Below, piece by piece: positions 42,953-50,896 of a stretch of 64,000 bases of DNA (the first letter of the stretch is position 1; each line of letters begins with the position of its first letter). Position numbers and translations under genes: made by a program. This DNA is from Pseudomonas lalucatii (GTDB lineage Bacteria > Pseudomonadota > Gammaproteobacteria > Pseudomonadales > Pseudomonadaceae), in contig NZ_JADPMV010000002.1 of NCBI RefSeq assembly GCF_018398425.1, positions 372,001 through 436,000 of the forward strand, read 5' to 3'. Under the pieces are notes generated by a model that saw only the letters and a list, made by a program, of their open reading frames with translations, was not told where the DNA came from and did no database searches.

Positions 42953-43744
42953 TCAGCGGCCGATAAATTGGGGAGCACGTTTTTCCATGGCCGCGCGCAG
43001 GGCCTCGGCGCCATCCTCGCTGCGCCCGCAGAGCAGGCCGGCGTTGCGCTCGGCTTCGAGCTGCTCGGCCAGGCTGCGCCGGGCGCCGTCCTCGATCAGC
43101 GTCTTGGTCTGGGCGAAGGCGAAGGTCGGGCCGCTGGCCAGACGCGTCGCCAGTTCGCCGGCCAGCGGCAGCAACTGCTCGTCGGCGCAGACTTCGCCAA
43201 CCAGGCCGGCGGCCAGGGCCCGCTCGGCGCCCCACAGCTCGTCGAGGAACAGCAGGCGCTTGGCCTGCTCGCTGCCGATCAGCCGCGGCAGATGCCAGCT
43301 GGCGCCGGCATCCGGGGCATAGGCCATGCTGGTGTAGCCGGCCTTGAAGCGCGCCGACTGGGCGGCGATACGGAAGTCGCAGCACAGGCTCAGGTCCATC
43401 CCGGCGCCCACCGCGGTGCCGTTGATGGCGGCTATGGTCGGCTTGGCAAAGCCATGCAGGCGGCTCATCAGCGCATGGGCGGCCTCGGTCCAGCCGTAGC
43501 TTTCCAGGGCACCGCGCGCCTCGGCCGCGGCCCATTCGGCCAGATCGGCGCCGGCGCAGAAGCTCTTGCCATTGCCGGTCAGCACCAGCACCCGCACCGC
43601 GGGGTCGGCATTCAGCTCATCGAGCAGCGCGTGCAAAGCCTGGAGGCTGGGGATATCCAGCGCGTTGCGCTGCTCGGGGCGGTTCAGGCTGATCCAGGCG
43701 ATGCCGCCTTCCACCCGCGTCAACAGACTCGATCTAGTGCTCAT
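42953..43744 (-). CDS. Enoyl-CoA hydratase/isomerase (first gene of aru operon)
   Basis: A 263-residue crotonase. ATG at 43744 is preferred over 43756 because GAGGATC precedes it. Seen are SLNRPEQRNALDIPSLQ, GNGKSFCAGADLAEW, AINGTAVGAGMDLSLCCDF and TSMAYAPDAGASWHLPRLIG. The glutamate of classical hydratases is Asp in GAGMDLSLCCD, and PDAG carries another acid, as in isomerase-leaning crotonases. It opens the operon crotonase–dehydrogenase–synthetase–aruI–aruH–aldehyde dehydrogenase, with all gaps under 30 bp. Confidence 0.9.
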   Translation of the reverse strand: MSTRSSLLTRVEGGIAWISLNRPEQRNALDIPSLQALHALLDELNADPAVRVLVLTGNGKSFCAGADLAEWAAAEARGALESYGWTEAAHALMSRLHGFAKPTIAAINGTAVGAGMDLSLCCDFRIAAQSARFKAGYTSMAYAPDAGASWHLPRLIGSEQAKRLLFLDELWGAERALAAGLVGEVCADEQLLPLAGELATRLASGPTFAFAQTKTLIEDGARRSLAEQLEAERNAGLLCGRSEDGAEALRAAMEKRAPQFIGR

Positions 43745-43900
43745 GACGATCCTCATTGTTATCAGTGGCGGTCCAGCAGCCGGCCGCGCCTGCAGGCAAT
43801 ACTAAACACTTGTTCAGTAACATGGCAATCCACCAGAGCGCCCGAAAAAACAAGCTATCTATTTGTATTAATTAGATTTTTTACTCAGCTATCGGCGACC

Positions 43901-43919
43901 GTTACAACTTTTCACAACT
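43901..43919. promoter_or_regulatory. Tandem ACAACT repeats upstream of the aru operon, candidate AruR site
   Basis: ACAACT occurs at 43904-43909 and 43914-43919, one helical turn apart, about 160 bp upstream of the operon's first ATG. The 9-mer GTTACAACT (43901-43909) recurs at 45614-45622 upstream of nhaC. OmpR-type regulators often bind such direct repeats. The region 43745-43930 is AT-rich and must hold the operon promoter. Confidence 0.4.
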
Positions 43920-43932
43920 GTTTACCGCGACA

Positions 43933-43970
43933 ACACAAAGGCCCGACCGCTGCCGTCCGGGCCCTTGTGT
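43933..43970 (-). terminator. Terminator-like hairpin after nhaC
   Basis: A 13-bp stem with one mismatch (acacaaaggcccg / cgggcccttgtgt) and a 12-base loop, 20 bp past the NhaC stop. It separates nhaC from the following operon. Confidence 0.6.
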
Positions 43971-43990
43971 CGAGTCAGCGAATCCAGGGC

Positions 43991-45487
43991 TTAGCTGGTG
44001 GCGCCTACCAGCGGTTTGGCCGCCGCAGGCTGCGCTTGCTGATCCGCGTCCGGGTTGACCAGCGGCAGAATCTTGATGCAGCAGATGCCGTAGATCAGGG
44101 CAATCAGCGGGTTGATCCAGTTGAAGAAGGCGAACGGCGCATAGGACAGGGTGGCCACCCCCAGGGTCGCGGCCATGTACACGGCACAGGCATTCCAGGG
44201 GATCAGCGCGGAGGTCACGGTGCCGCCGTCCTCGATGGTGCGCGAAAGATTCACCGCCGCCAGGCCGCGCAGGCGGTACTCCTCCTTCCACATCTGCCCC
44301 GGCAGCACCAGGGACAGGTACTGGTCGCCGGTCAGCACGTTGACGCCGATACTGGTGGCCAGGGTCGCGCCGATCAGCGCGCCGACCGAGTGCACGCCGC
44401 GCACGATCAGGCCGAGCAGGAAGCGGATGAAGCCGATGCGCTCGAGCACCGCGGTCATCATCATCGAGCAGAACACCAGGAAGGCCATGAACACCATGCC
44501 GGCCATGCCACCGCGGCTGAGCAGGCTGTCCAGCACCTCGTTGCCGCTGCTGGAGACGAAGCCGGTCGCCATCACCGTCCACAGCGCCTTGACCACCATC
44601 AGCGCACCGCTCTGCCCACTCTCGGCCATGAAGCGCTCGATCACCGGCGCCTGGAACAGCACGGCGAACACGCAGGCCAGGGCGCTGCACAGCATGATGG
44701 CCGGGAAGGCCGGGACCTTGCGCACCGACAGGCCGAGCAGGGCCAGTAGGGGGATCAGGTTGTACCAGGCGATGTTGAACGTGCCGGCCAGCTGCGCCTT
44801 GAGTTCGTCGACATTGGATACCGCCTCGCCCTGCAGGTCGGCGTTCAGGGCCAGGATGGAAAACAGCGTCAGGGCGATCAGAAAGCTGGGCAGCGAGACC
44901 CAGGCCATGTGGCGGATATGGGCGAACAGGTCGGAGCCCGCCACGGCCGGGGCCAGGTTGGTGGTTTCCGACAGCGGCGACATCTTGTCGCCGAAGTAGG
45001 CGCCGGCCACCACCGCACCGGCGGTGATCTCCGCGGACAGGCCGAAGCCGTGGGCGGTGCCCATCAGGCCCACGCCGATGGTCGCGGCGGTGGTCCAGGA
45101 GGAGCCGATGCAGATCGACACAATCGCGCAGATCAGGCACGCCAATGGATAGAAGAACGCCGGCGACAGCAGGCTGAGGCCGGCATACAGCAGGGTCGGC
45201 ACGGTGCCGGCGATGATGAAGGCACCGATCAGCACGCCGATCGACAGGAAGATGAAGATCGGCGCCACGGTCTTGGCATTGGTGGCGGTGATCTCGCTTT
45301 CCAGCTCGCTCCAGGTGACGCCGTTCTTCATGCCGATCAGCGCGGCGAAGCAGCCGACCATGATCAACGCCAACTGCAGAGGGCCGGACATCGGATCGTC
45401 GAACAGGCTCAGCGAGCCGGCGATCAGCGCCAGCAGGACGGCGCCGACCAGCAACGCGTCGAGGGCGGATAGCTTTCGGAGTTTCAT
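43991..45487 (-). CDS. NhaC-family Na+/H+ antiporter-type transporter
   Basis: A 498-residue inner-membrane protein with about twelve helices, ATG at 45487. Typical NhaC features are IGSSWTTAATIGVGLMGTA, GAYFGDKMSPLSETTNLAPA, LIPWNACAVYMAATLGV and an ALVGxx-rich core. NhaC-like carriers exchange Na+ for H+, and some relatives exchange organic substrates such as malate/lactate or arginine/ornithine. Position between the aru enzymes and AruRS suggests arginine or product transport rather than pH control; this is inference. A hairpin follows it and it has its own upstream region. Confidence 0.85.
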   Translation of the reverse strand: MKLRKLSALDALLVGAVLLALIAGSLSLFDDPMSGPLQLALIMVGCFAALIGMKNGVTWSELESEITATNAKTVAPIFIFLSIGVLIGAFIIAGTVPTLLYAGLSLLSPAFFYPLACLICAIVSICIGSSWTTAATIGVGLMGTAHGFGLSAEITAGAVVAGAYFGDKMSPLSETTNLAPAVAGSDLFAHIRHMAWVSLPSFLIALTLFSILALNADLQGEAVSNVDELKAQLAGTFNIAWYNLIPLLALLGLSVRKVPAFPAIMLCSALACVFAVLFQAPVIERFMAESGQSGALMVVKALWTVMATGFVSSSGNEVLDSLLSRGGMAGMVFMAFLVFCSMMMTAVLERIGFIRFLLGLIVRGVHSVGALIGATLATSIGVNVLTGDQYLSLVLPGQMWKEEYRLRGLAAVNLSRTIEDGGTVTSALIPWNACAVYMAATLGVATLSYAPFAFFNWINPLIALIYGICCIKILPLVNPDADQQAQPAAAKPLVGATS

Positions 45488-45557
45488 TGTTGTTGTCTCC
45501 CAAGGATCAAGGTTTGACCGGGCCCAGTTCCCGGTCCCAACCCGATTATTGGCAAGC

Positions 45558-45622
45558 GATGTAAGGCCCCGTTGAACAGGGAGAAAGAAGATGTAAGAAG
45601 TGGTAACGAGCTTGTTACAACT
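45558..45622. promoter_or_regulatory. Repeats upstream of nhaC, candidate AruR-responsive region
   Basis: GATGTAAG is repeated at 45558-45565 and 45590-45597 (32 bp apart, three turns). GTAAC-GAGCTT-GTTAC (45603-45618) and GTTACAACT (45614-45622) follow, the latter shared with the aru operon upstream region. The last part overlaps the end of aruS. Confidence 0.35.
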
Positions 45623-47891
45623 CCGTCAGCGCCTGACTCAACGCCTGCTGAGTAGCGCCGAGCAGCTGGCGTAGGGGAGCCAGCTGATCCAGGCACTGCG
45701 CCTGGACCTGCGCCCCGGCGGCCACCTCGAGCTGACGCAACAAGGCCGCCAGTGGCCGCCCGCCGAGCGATTCACTGGCACTGGCCAGGCGATGGGCAGT
45801 GCCGGCGATTTCCGGGTAATCCAGCGCCTGCAGGGCCGCCAGCAAGAGCGCGCCCTGTTGCTCCAGGCTGCCTTGCAGCAGGCGCAGCAGCTGGGCGAGC
45901 TTGCCCGCACCCAGCGCCTCGCGGTGGGCGCGCAGCACACGCGGATCGAGCAGCGCCTCGCCCGCTACCGGCATCTCGCGCGGCGCCACGCCGGCCAGGG
46001 CCTGGCGCAAGGCAGACAGCTGAATGGGCTTGGCGATTACCCCGAGCATGCCGGCATCCAGATAGCGCTGCACCATGGCCGGCTGCAGGCTGGCGGTAAA
46101 GGCGAAGATCGGCGTGTGCCGGTTGAGCCCCTGGGAATCCTGACGAATCCGCCGGCACAACTCGACGCCATCCAGTCCCGGCAACTGCACGTCGAGCAGG
46201 ACCAGGTCGAAGGCCGTGGCCCGGGTCTGGCCCAGGGCCTGCTCGCCATCCTCGGCCAAGCTCACCCGATGCCCCTCGCGCTCCAGCAGGCCCTGCGCCA
46301 CCTCGCGGTTCAGCTCGACGTCCTCCACCACCAGCACATGGCCGCTGGCGGCGACGGCTGCCTCGGACACCGGGCAAGCTCGCTCCATCGGCGGCGCCTG
46401 CCGCAACCAGACATCGAACCAGAAGCGGCTGCCCTGCCCTTCGCGACTGTGCAGCCGGATCTCGCTGCCCATGCTCTGCACCAGGCGCTTGCAGATCGCC
46501 AGACCGAGCCCGGCGCCACCGTAACGCCGCGCCACCTGCTCGTCGGCCTGCACAAAGCGCTCGAAAATCCGCGCCTGCATCGCCTCGGGAATGCCGATAC
46601 CGTTGTCTTGCACCTCAATACGCAGACACTGGCGCGCGGACTCCTGCCCCAGCAGCTGCACGCGCAATTGCACCCGCCCCGCCCGGGTGAACTTGATCGC
46701 GTTGGCCAGCAAGTTGGTCAGCACCTGACGAAGAAACTGCTCGGGACCCTCGAAGTAGTCGCCGAGGCCGCCATCGAGGCACTCCACCAGCTGCGTCGCA
46801 TTGGCCTGGGCACGGGGCTCGAGCAGGGTGAGCACGTCCTCGAGCAGTTGCCGCAGGGAGAACACCACCGACTCCGCCCTGGCCTCGCCTTCCTCCAGCT
46901 TGGCGAAGTCCAGCAGGTCATCGATCAGCGCCAGCAAGCCATCGCCCGCCTTGTGCAAGGCCTGCAGGCGACGCCGCTCGAGCTCGCCCAAAGGCGCCTC
47001 GCCTAGCAGCTCGGCCATGCCGAGAATGCCGTTGAGCGGGGTGCGCAGCTCATGGCTCATGGTGGCGAGAAAGCGCGACTTGGCCAGGTTGGCCGCCTCG
47101 GCCTCCTCCTTAGCGCGGTACAGGCTGGCGGTGCGCTGCTCGACCATCTTCTGCAGCTCGTCCTTCTTGTCCTGCAGGGCGAGGTGATCGGCCTCGCGTC
47201 GCTGCATGTCCTCGACTATCGCCTGGCGCATCTCGTCCAGGGCATGGGCCACCGCGTCGATCTCGTCTTCCGCCGCCCCATGGCCTTTCTCCAGGCGCAG
47301 GGAGGTCTGCCATTCGCCGCCGGCGAGCCGCCGGGAGAAAGCCGCCATGGCCAACAGATGACGGGTGACCAGACGGTGGAAGACCCAGGACAGGGTGATG
47401 GCCAGGCCGCAGATGAACAACGCCATCCAAAGCAGGCTGGTCAACCCGCTGGCGTACAGGCGCCGGTGCACCGCCGCCACATCGACGCCCACCTCCAGCT
47501 CACCGAGCGCGCGTGGCTGAGCCTGGTCCAGGCGATAGCTCAGCGCAAAGCGTTCGATGCGTGCCGCCTCAGCAGGCAGCGGCTGGCCTTGCAGCAGGTC
47601 GAAGTCGGCGCTGCGCAAGTGCACCCAGGCGATATCGGGAAAGTCCACCAGGCCTCGCAGCTGCACATCCAACTGCGCCTGGTTGAGGTCCCACAGGCTA
47701 CGCTCGATGCTCGCCAGATAACCACTGCGAATCAGCTCCAGGCGCGAGGCGATGCCTTGCATCTCGCGGCGATACTCGAAGTGCAGCTGCACGGCACTGG
47801 CCAGCAGGGTGAAGCACAGGCTGAACAGCAGGATGAAGCGCAGCAGGCGCCGCGACAGCTCGCCCGCGGGCGACACCGCCCAGGACTTCAC
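45615..47891 (-). CDS. aruS: AruS hybrid sensor histidine kinase
   Basis: A 758-residue inner-membrane kinase with a GTG start at 47891, which overlaps the previous stop as GTGA and has GGAG upstream. Order: membrane helix about 18-38, periplasmic domain, second helix about 158-178, HAMP and coiled coil, HisKA (SRFLATMSHELRTPLNGILG, His near 277), HATPase (NAIKFT, GGAGLGLAICKRL), REC (VLLDVQLPG, Asp near 565) and C-terminal HPt (GTAHRLASASESLGG, His near 698). This is a BvgS/TorS-type phosphorelay. Linkage to aruR and aruHI supports the name; in P. aeruginosa AruRS induces the arginine transaminase pathway. Confidence 0.86.
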   Translation of the reverse strand: MKSWAVSPAGELSRRLLRFILLFSLCFTLLASAVQLHFEYRREMQGIASRLELIRSGYLASIERSLWDLNQAQLDVQLRGLVDFPDIAWVHLRSADFDLLQGQPLPAEAARIERFALSYRLDQAQPRALGELEVGVDVAAVHRRLYASGLTSLLWMALFICGLAITLSWVFHRLVTRHLLAMAAFSRRLAGGEWQTSLRLEKGHGAAEDEIDAVAHALDEMRQAIVEDMQRREADHLALQDKKDELQKMVEQRTASLYRAKEEAEAANLAKSRFLATMSHELRTPLNGILGMAELLGEAPLGELERRRLQALHKAGDGLLALIDDLLDFAKLEEGEARAESVVFSLRQLLEDVLTLLEPRAQANATQLVECLDGGLGDYFEGPEQFLRQVLTNLLANAIKFTRAGRVQLRVQLLGQESARQCLRIEVQDNGIGIPEAMQARIFERFVQADEQVARRYGGAGLGLAICKRLVQSMGSEIRLHSREGQGSRFWFDVWLRQAPPMERACPVSEAAVAASGHVLVVEDVELNREVAQGLLEREGHRVSLAEDGEQALGQTRATAFDLVLLDVQLPGLDGVELCRRIRQDSQGLNRHTPIFAFTASLQPAMVQRYLDAGMLGVIAKPIQLSALRQALAGVAPREMPVAGEALLDPRVLRAHREALGAGKLAQLLRLLQGSLEQQGALLLAALQALDYPEIAGTAHRLASASESLGGRPLAALLRQLEVAAGAQVQAQCLDQLAPLRQLLGATQQALSQALTEL

Positions 47892-48679
47892 GGTTGCTCC
47901 GCCGAGCGGGACTGCAGTGCCCGGTAGCCCAGCTCACTTTCCCGCAGCCAGCGCGCGACGCGCTCATCGCTGACCAGGAGTTGCAACTGGCGATCGATAT
48001 CCGCCATCCGCGCGGCCAACGGCGAGCGCTTCGACACGGCGAAATACAGATGGTCCACCGCCAGGGTCAGCGGCAGCACCTCGATCTCGTCGGCGCCCGG
48101 CAGGTGCTCCAGGTACAGCTTGCCGGTGCGTCGTTCATGGGCGATGAAGTCGATCCGCCCGCGAATCAGCTTGCCGAAGTTCTGCTGATTGCTGGCCACC
48201 CACTCGACATTGCCATGGGCCTGGACGAACGCATCGAAGGCCTGACCATAGCTCTCGCCGAGCAACAGACCGCCGCGATACTGCGCCAGGTCTTCGAGGC
48301 GGGTGACTGCCAGCGGCTTGCGCCTGTTGTAGAACACCGACACCTCTTCGCGCAGCAGGGGCTCCCGGCTGAACAGCAGGCTACGCTCGCGCTCGGCCGA
48401 GCGGTAAGCAATCACCAGGTCGACCCGGCCCTCTGCGGCATCGCTCAGGCAACGCTTCCAGTTACCCAGCACCACCACCTCGACGGGCAGGCCCAGAGCG
48501 CCGAGCACCTCGCGCACCGCTCTCGGCGCCAGTCCTTGTACCGTGCCATGGGCGTCCGTCCAGGATATCGGGGGATAGACCGGATGGTCGCAGTAGCGCA
48601 CCGGCGCGGGCGCCGCCACGCTCGCACCAGCAAGCGCCAGGCCGGCCAGCAGGGGCGCCAGACCCCGAAGCGGGCTCAT
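47888..48679 (-). CDS. Periplasmic solute-binding protein (SBP family 3), likely sensor partner of AruS
   Basis: A 263-residue secreted protein. The signal peptide MSPLRGLAPLLAGLALAGAS is cleaved near VAA. The mature part is a family-3 binding protein (HPVYPPISWTDAHGTVQGLA, GRVDLVIAYRSAERERSLLF, YRGGLLLGESYGQAFDAF, GRIDFIAHERRTGKLYLEHL). No transporter subunits are adjacent. Its ATG overlaps the aruR stop (ATGA) and its stop overlaps the aruS GTG, so it is translated as part of a signalling operon. It probably binds arginine or a derivative and presents it to the AruS periplasmic domain; this is inferred from gene order. Confidence 0.85.
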   Translation of the reverse strand: MSPLRGLAPLLAGLALAGASVAAPAPVRYCDHPVYPPISWTDAHGTVQGLAPRAVREVLGALGLPVEVVVLGNWKRCLSDAAEGRVDLVIAYRSAERERSLLFSREPLLREEVSVFYNRRKPLAVTRLEDLAQYRGGLLLGESYGQAFDAFVQAHGNVEWVASNQQNFGKLIRGRIDFIAHERRTGKLYLEHLPGADEIEVLPLTLAVDHLYFAVSKRSPLAARMADIDRQLQLLVSDERVARWLRESELGYRALQSRSAEQP

Positions 48680-49401
48680 GGCTGGCTGCTGACCGCGGCA
48701 CTGAACAGGTAGCCGGCACCGTGGATGGTGATGATCAGCTGCGGGTCGCCCGGATCGTCGTGCAGCTTGCGCCGCAGTCGGCCGACCAGCACGTCGATGG
48801 AACGGTCGTTGGGCAACCATTCGCGGTTGCGGATCTGGTCCATCAATTGGTCGCGGCTCAGGGTGTGGCCGGCATTGCGCAGCAGCACGCTGAGCAGCTG
48901 GAACTCGCCCTGGGTCAACAGGGTCTCGCTGCCATCGACGGCCACCAGCCGGCGTCTGTCCACGTCCAGGGTCCAGCCGCCGAAATGCTTCAGCTGGCGC
49001 ACCTCCGTCTGCGGCTGCAAGGTCTGGGCATGGCGCACGCGGCGCACCAGATTCTTCGCCTTCGACACCAGTTCGCGCGGGTTGAACGGTTTGACCACGT
49101 AATCGTCGGCGCCGCATTCCAGGCCAACGATGCGGTCGATTTCGTCATCGCGCCCTGTAATGAGGATGACCCCGACTTCCGAACGCACGCGCAGTTCGCG
49201 GGTGAGGGTCAGGCCATCCTTGCCCGGCAGGCGAATGTCCAGCATCACCAGGTCCACCGGATTGTCCGCCAGGCAGGTCTCGGCCTGTTCCGCCGTTTCG
49301 GCGCAGTACACATGGTAGCCAGCACGCTGCAGGTAGGATGCCAGCAGTTCGCAGATCACCGGATCGTCATCGACGATCAGCACACAGGGTGTCGCCGCCA
49401 T
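48676..49401 (-). CDS. aruR: AruR response regulator (OmpR type)
   Basis: A 241-residue regulator. The receiver domain has IVDDDPVICELL, the phospho-Asp near 53 in LVMLDIRLPGKDG, and VVKPFNPRELV with the conserved Lys. The winged-helix output domain has TLLTQGEFQLLSVLLRNAG, LSRDQLMDQIRNREWLPND and RSIDVLVGRLRRKL. It heads the operon aruR–SBP–aruS, each junction overlapping by 4 bp. Targets probably include the aru operon and nhaC. Confidence 0.88.
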   Translation of the reverse strand: MAATPCVLIVDDDPVICELLASYLQRAGYHVYCAETAEQAETCLADNPVDLVMLDIRLPGKDGLTLTRELRVRSEVGVILITGRDDEIDRIVGLECGADDYVVKPFNPRELVSKAKNLVRRVRHAQTLQPQTEVRQLKHFGGWTLDVDRRRLVAVDGSETLLTQGEFQLLSVLLRNAGHTLSRDQLMDQIRNREWLPNDRSIDVLVGRLRRKLHDDPGDPQLIITIHGAGYLFSAAVSSQP

Positions 49402-49524
49402 TAGTTGTCCCCGCCACGCCTGAGCGCAGCCAATTCTTGGAGTTATTCTGAATGAAGCCGGCGATCAAACGCCTCGGTCAATGTAGCCACGACTGAACAC
49501 ATGATCAACAGCATTGGAAATCCA

Positions 49525-50154
49525 CTAGAGGCGGCGTCGAAAGCCGCCCGCCTGCAGGCCATCGACCCAGGCCTCGCAGATCTGTATGCCCTGCTCCGGG
49601 CTGAAGGTAGCGGGATTGAGGCCATACTCCAGCCACAGCCCATCGAGCAGCGCGCTGAGACCGATGGCCGCCAGGTCCGCGTCGAAATCGGCCCAGCGCT
49701 GCGTTTCGGCGAGCTGAGTCAGTGCCTGGGCCAGAATCGCCCGATACTCGCCATAGGAGTGATCGTGAGCCTGGTTGATCGCCTCGGCCGTCTTCACCGC
49801 TCCCCAGAAGGCCAGCCAGGCATCCAGCAACTGCGGGTCGAGCACCTCGCCAGAAAACGATGCGCGAAAAAACGCCGAAAGTCGCGCGCGCGGGCTGGGG
49901 GCCGCCGCGTCTATGGCCTCGCGCAATAGACTCATCACCCGTCCGGTGACGGTCAGATAAGCCTCCGCCACTAGTTCATCCTTGCCCGCGTAGTGGTGAT
50001 TGATCAGGCCTACCGATACGCCTGCCTCGGCGCAGATTTTGCGGATCGAGGCGCCTTGAAAACCATGGCGCTTGAGGCACACCAGCGTAGCCTTGACCAA
50101 GTGCGCCTTGCGCAGTTCCGGCTCGAGGCGAGAAGCTCGCGTTTCCTGGCTCAT
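49525..50154 (-). CDS. TetR-family regulator, BetI-like
   Basis: A 209-residue repressor-type protein. The N-terminal HTH is KATLVCLKRHGFQGASIRKI followed by CAEAGVSVGLINHHYAGKDE. The C-terminal helical domain resembles BetI (LLDAWLAFWGAVKTAEAINQ, LSALLDGLWLEYGLNPATFS). BetI represses choline/betaine genes, so a quaternary-amine ligand would fit the betaine-type cluster A 20 kb away. Divergent from an integrase remnant; no obvious direct target sits beside it. The region 49402-49524, upstream of aruR, holds no recognisable motif. Confidence 0.85.
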   Translation of the reverse strand: MSQETRASRLEPELRKAHLVKATLVCLKRHGFQGASIRKICAEAGVSVGLINHHYAGKDELVAEAYLTVTGRVMSLLREAIDAAAPSPRARLSAFFRASFSGEVLDPQLLDAWLAFWGAVKTAEAINQAHDHSYGEYRAILAQALTQLAETQRWADFDADLAAIGLSALLDGLWLEYGLNPATFSPEQGIQICEAWVDGLQAGGFRRRL

Positions 50155-50233
50155 GCCAATAATTCCTATGGGGATTGCGGGTCACTTGAACGAATGTACA
50201 GCAATATACGAGGCGTACCTACCCGAGTAGGGA

Positions 50234-50650
50234 ATGACCGCGCGCAACTCGGTGGCTAGTGACTCAGCCACTAGCCTCGCCCGTGCCCCCAACTGGTCTG
50301 TCCCGATCAGCGCGGAACTGGAGCAGCAGCTAAAGGCCCACTTCAGCCAGCAGGGTCTGCTTGCCAATTGCCTGAACGGCCTCGATAAGACGGTGAAGGC
50401 ATCGGGCCTGGCGTTGCCGGCCGGGCAGTCGGCCCGCGTGCTGCGCCACACCTTCGCGTTACGCTTCATCATGAACGGCGGGAACTTCCTGACGCTGCAG
50501 AAGAGCCTCGGCCAGACCTCGCTGACGATGACCATGCGCTATGCGCACCTATCGCCGGATCACCTGCGGGACGCGATGAGGCCTGGGCCGGGGAAAAGTC
50601 TTCGACACTTTTTCGGCAGTGCCCTGGCCCAGAAATGCAAAAGCCCCTGA
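50234..50650 (+). pseudogene. Tyrosine integrase remnant (C-terminal part only)
   Basis: An open frame of 138 codons encodes only the end of a phage/island-type tyrosine recombinase: SARVLRHTFALRFIMNGGNF, LTLQKSLGQTSLTMTMRYAH and LSPDHLRDAM. The second catalytic Arg (LRHT) and the Tyr (RYAHLSP) remain. The usual His/Trp positions read Ala and Gln, and the N-terminal half with the first Arg and Lys is missing. It lies next to the 3' end of tRNA-Ser, the classical site for such elements. It is a decayed integration module, not an active integrase. Confidence 0.82.
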
Positions 50651-50674
50651 TTTCTCTAAGAAATACAGGGGCTT
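50641..50674 (-). terminator. Terminator of tRNA-Ser
   Basis: Stem aagcccctg/caggggctt with an inner atttc/gaaat stem. On the minus strand it is followed by TTTTGC, 14 bp after the tRNA's CCA end. It overlaps the last codons of the integrase remnant. Confidence 0.75.
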
Positions 50675-50687
50675 AGGTGTTTCGATA

Positions 50688-50777
50688 TGGCGGGAAGATA
50701 GGGATTTGAACCCTAGGTACCATCGCTGATACAACGGATTTCGAATCCGTCCCGTTCGGCCACTCCGGCATCTTCCC
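50688..50777 (-). tRNA. tRNA-Ser (CGA)
   Basis: The 90-nt class II tRNA on the minus strand includes CCA (tgg at 50688-50690). The acceptor is GGGAAGA/TCTTCCC, the anticodon loop is GATTCGAAATC giving CGA, there is a long variable arm, and the T-loop is GGTTCAAATCC. Confidence 0.96.
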
Positions 50778-50896
50778 GTGGCGGCGCGCATGATAACAGC
50801 ACATGCGCCTTTGGCGAAGCCCACTTGGCGATTTTTTCGCACAGTTTCAGATGCTTGCGAAATCCACTCGGCCTGACAGGGGCATGACACGGCCGC

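Noticed and set aside
50254..50276. Hairpin ggctagtg…cactagcc as a terminator or att core
   Set aside because: No T-run follows, alternative pairings exist, and no second copy was found; not enough to call.
50234..50650. Functional integrase
   Set aside because: Only the C-terminal third is present, with substitutions at usual catalytic positions and no N-terminal half upstream.
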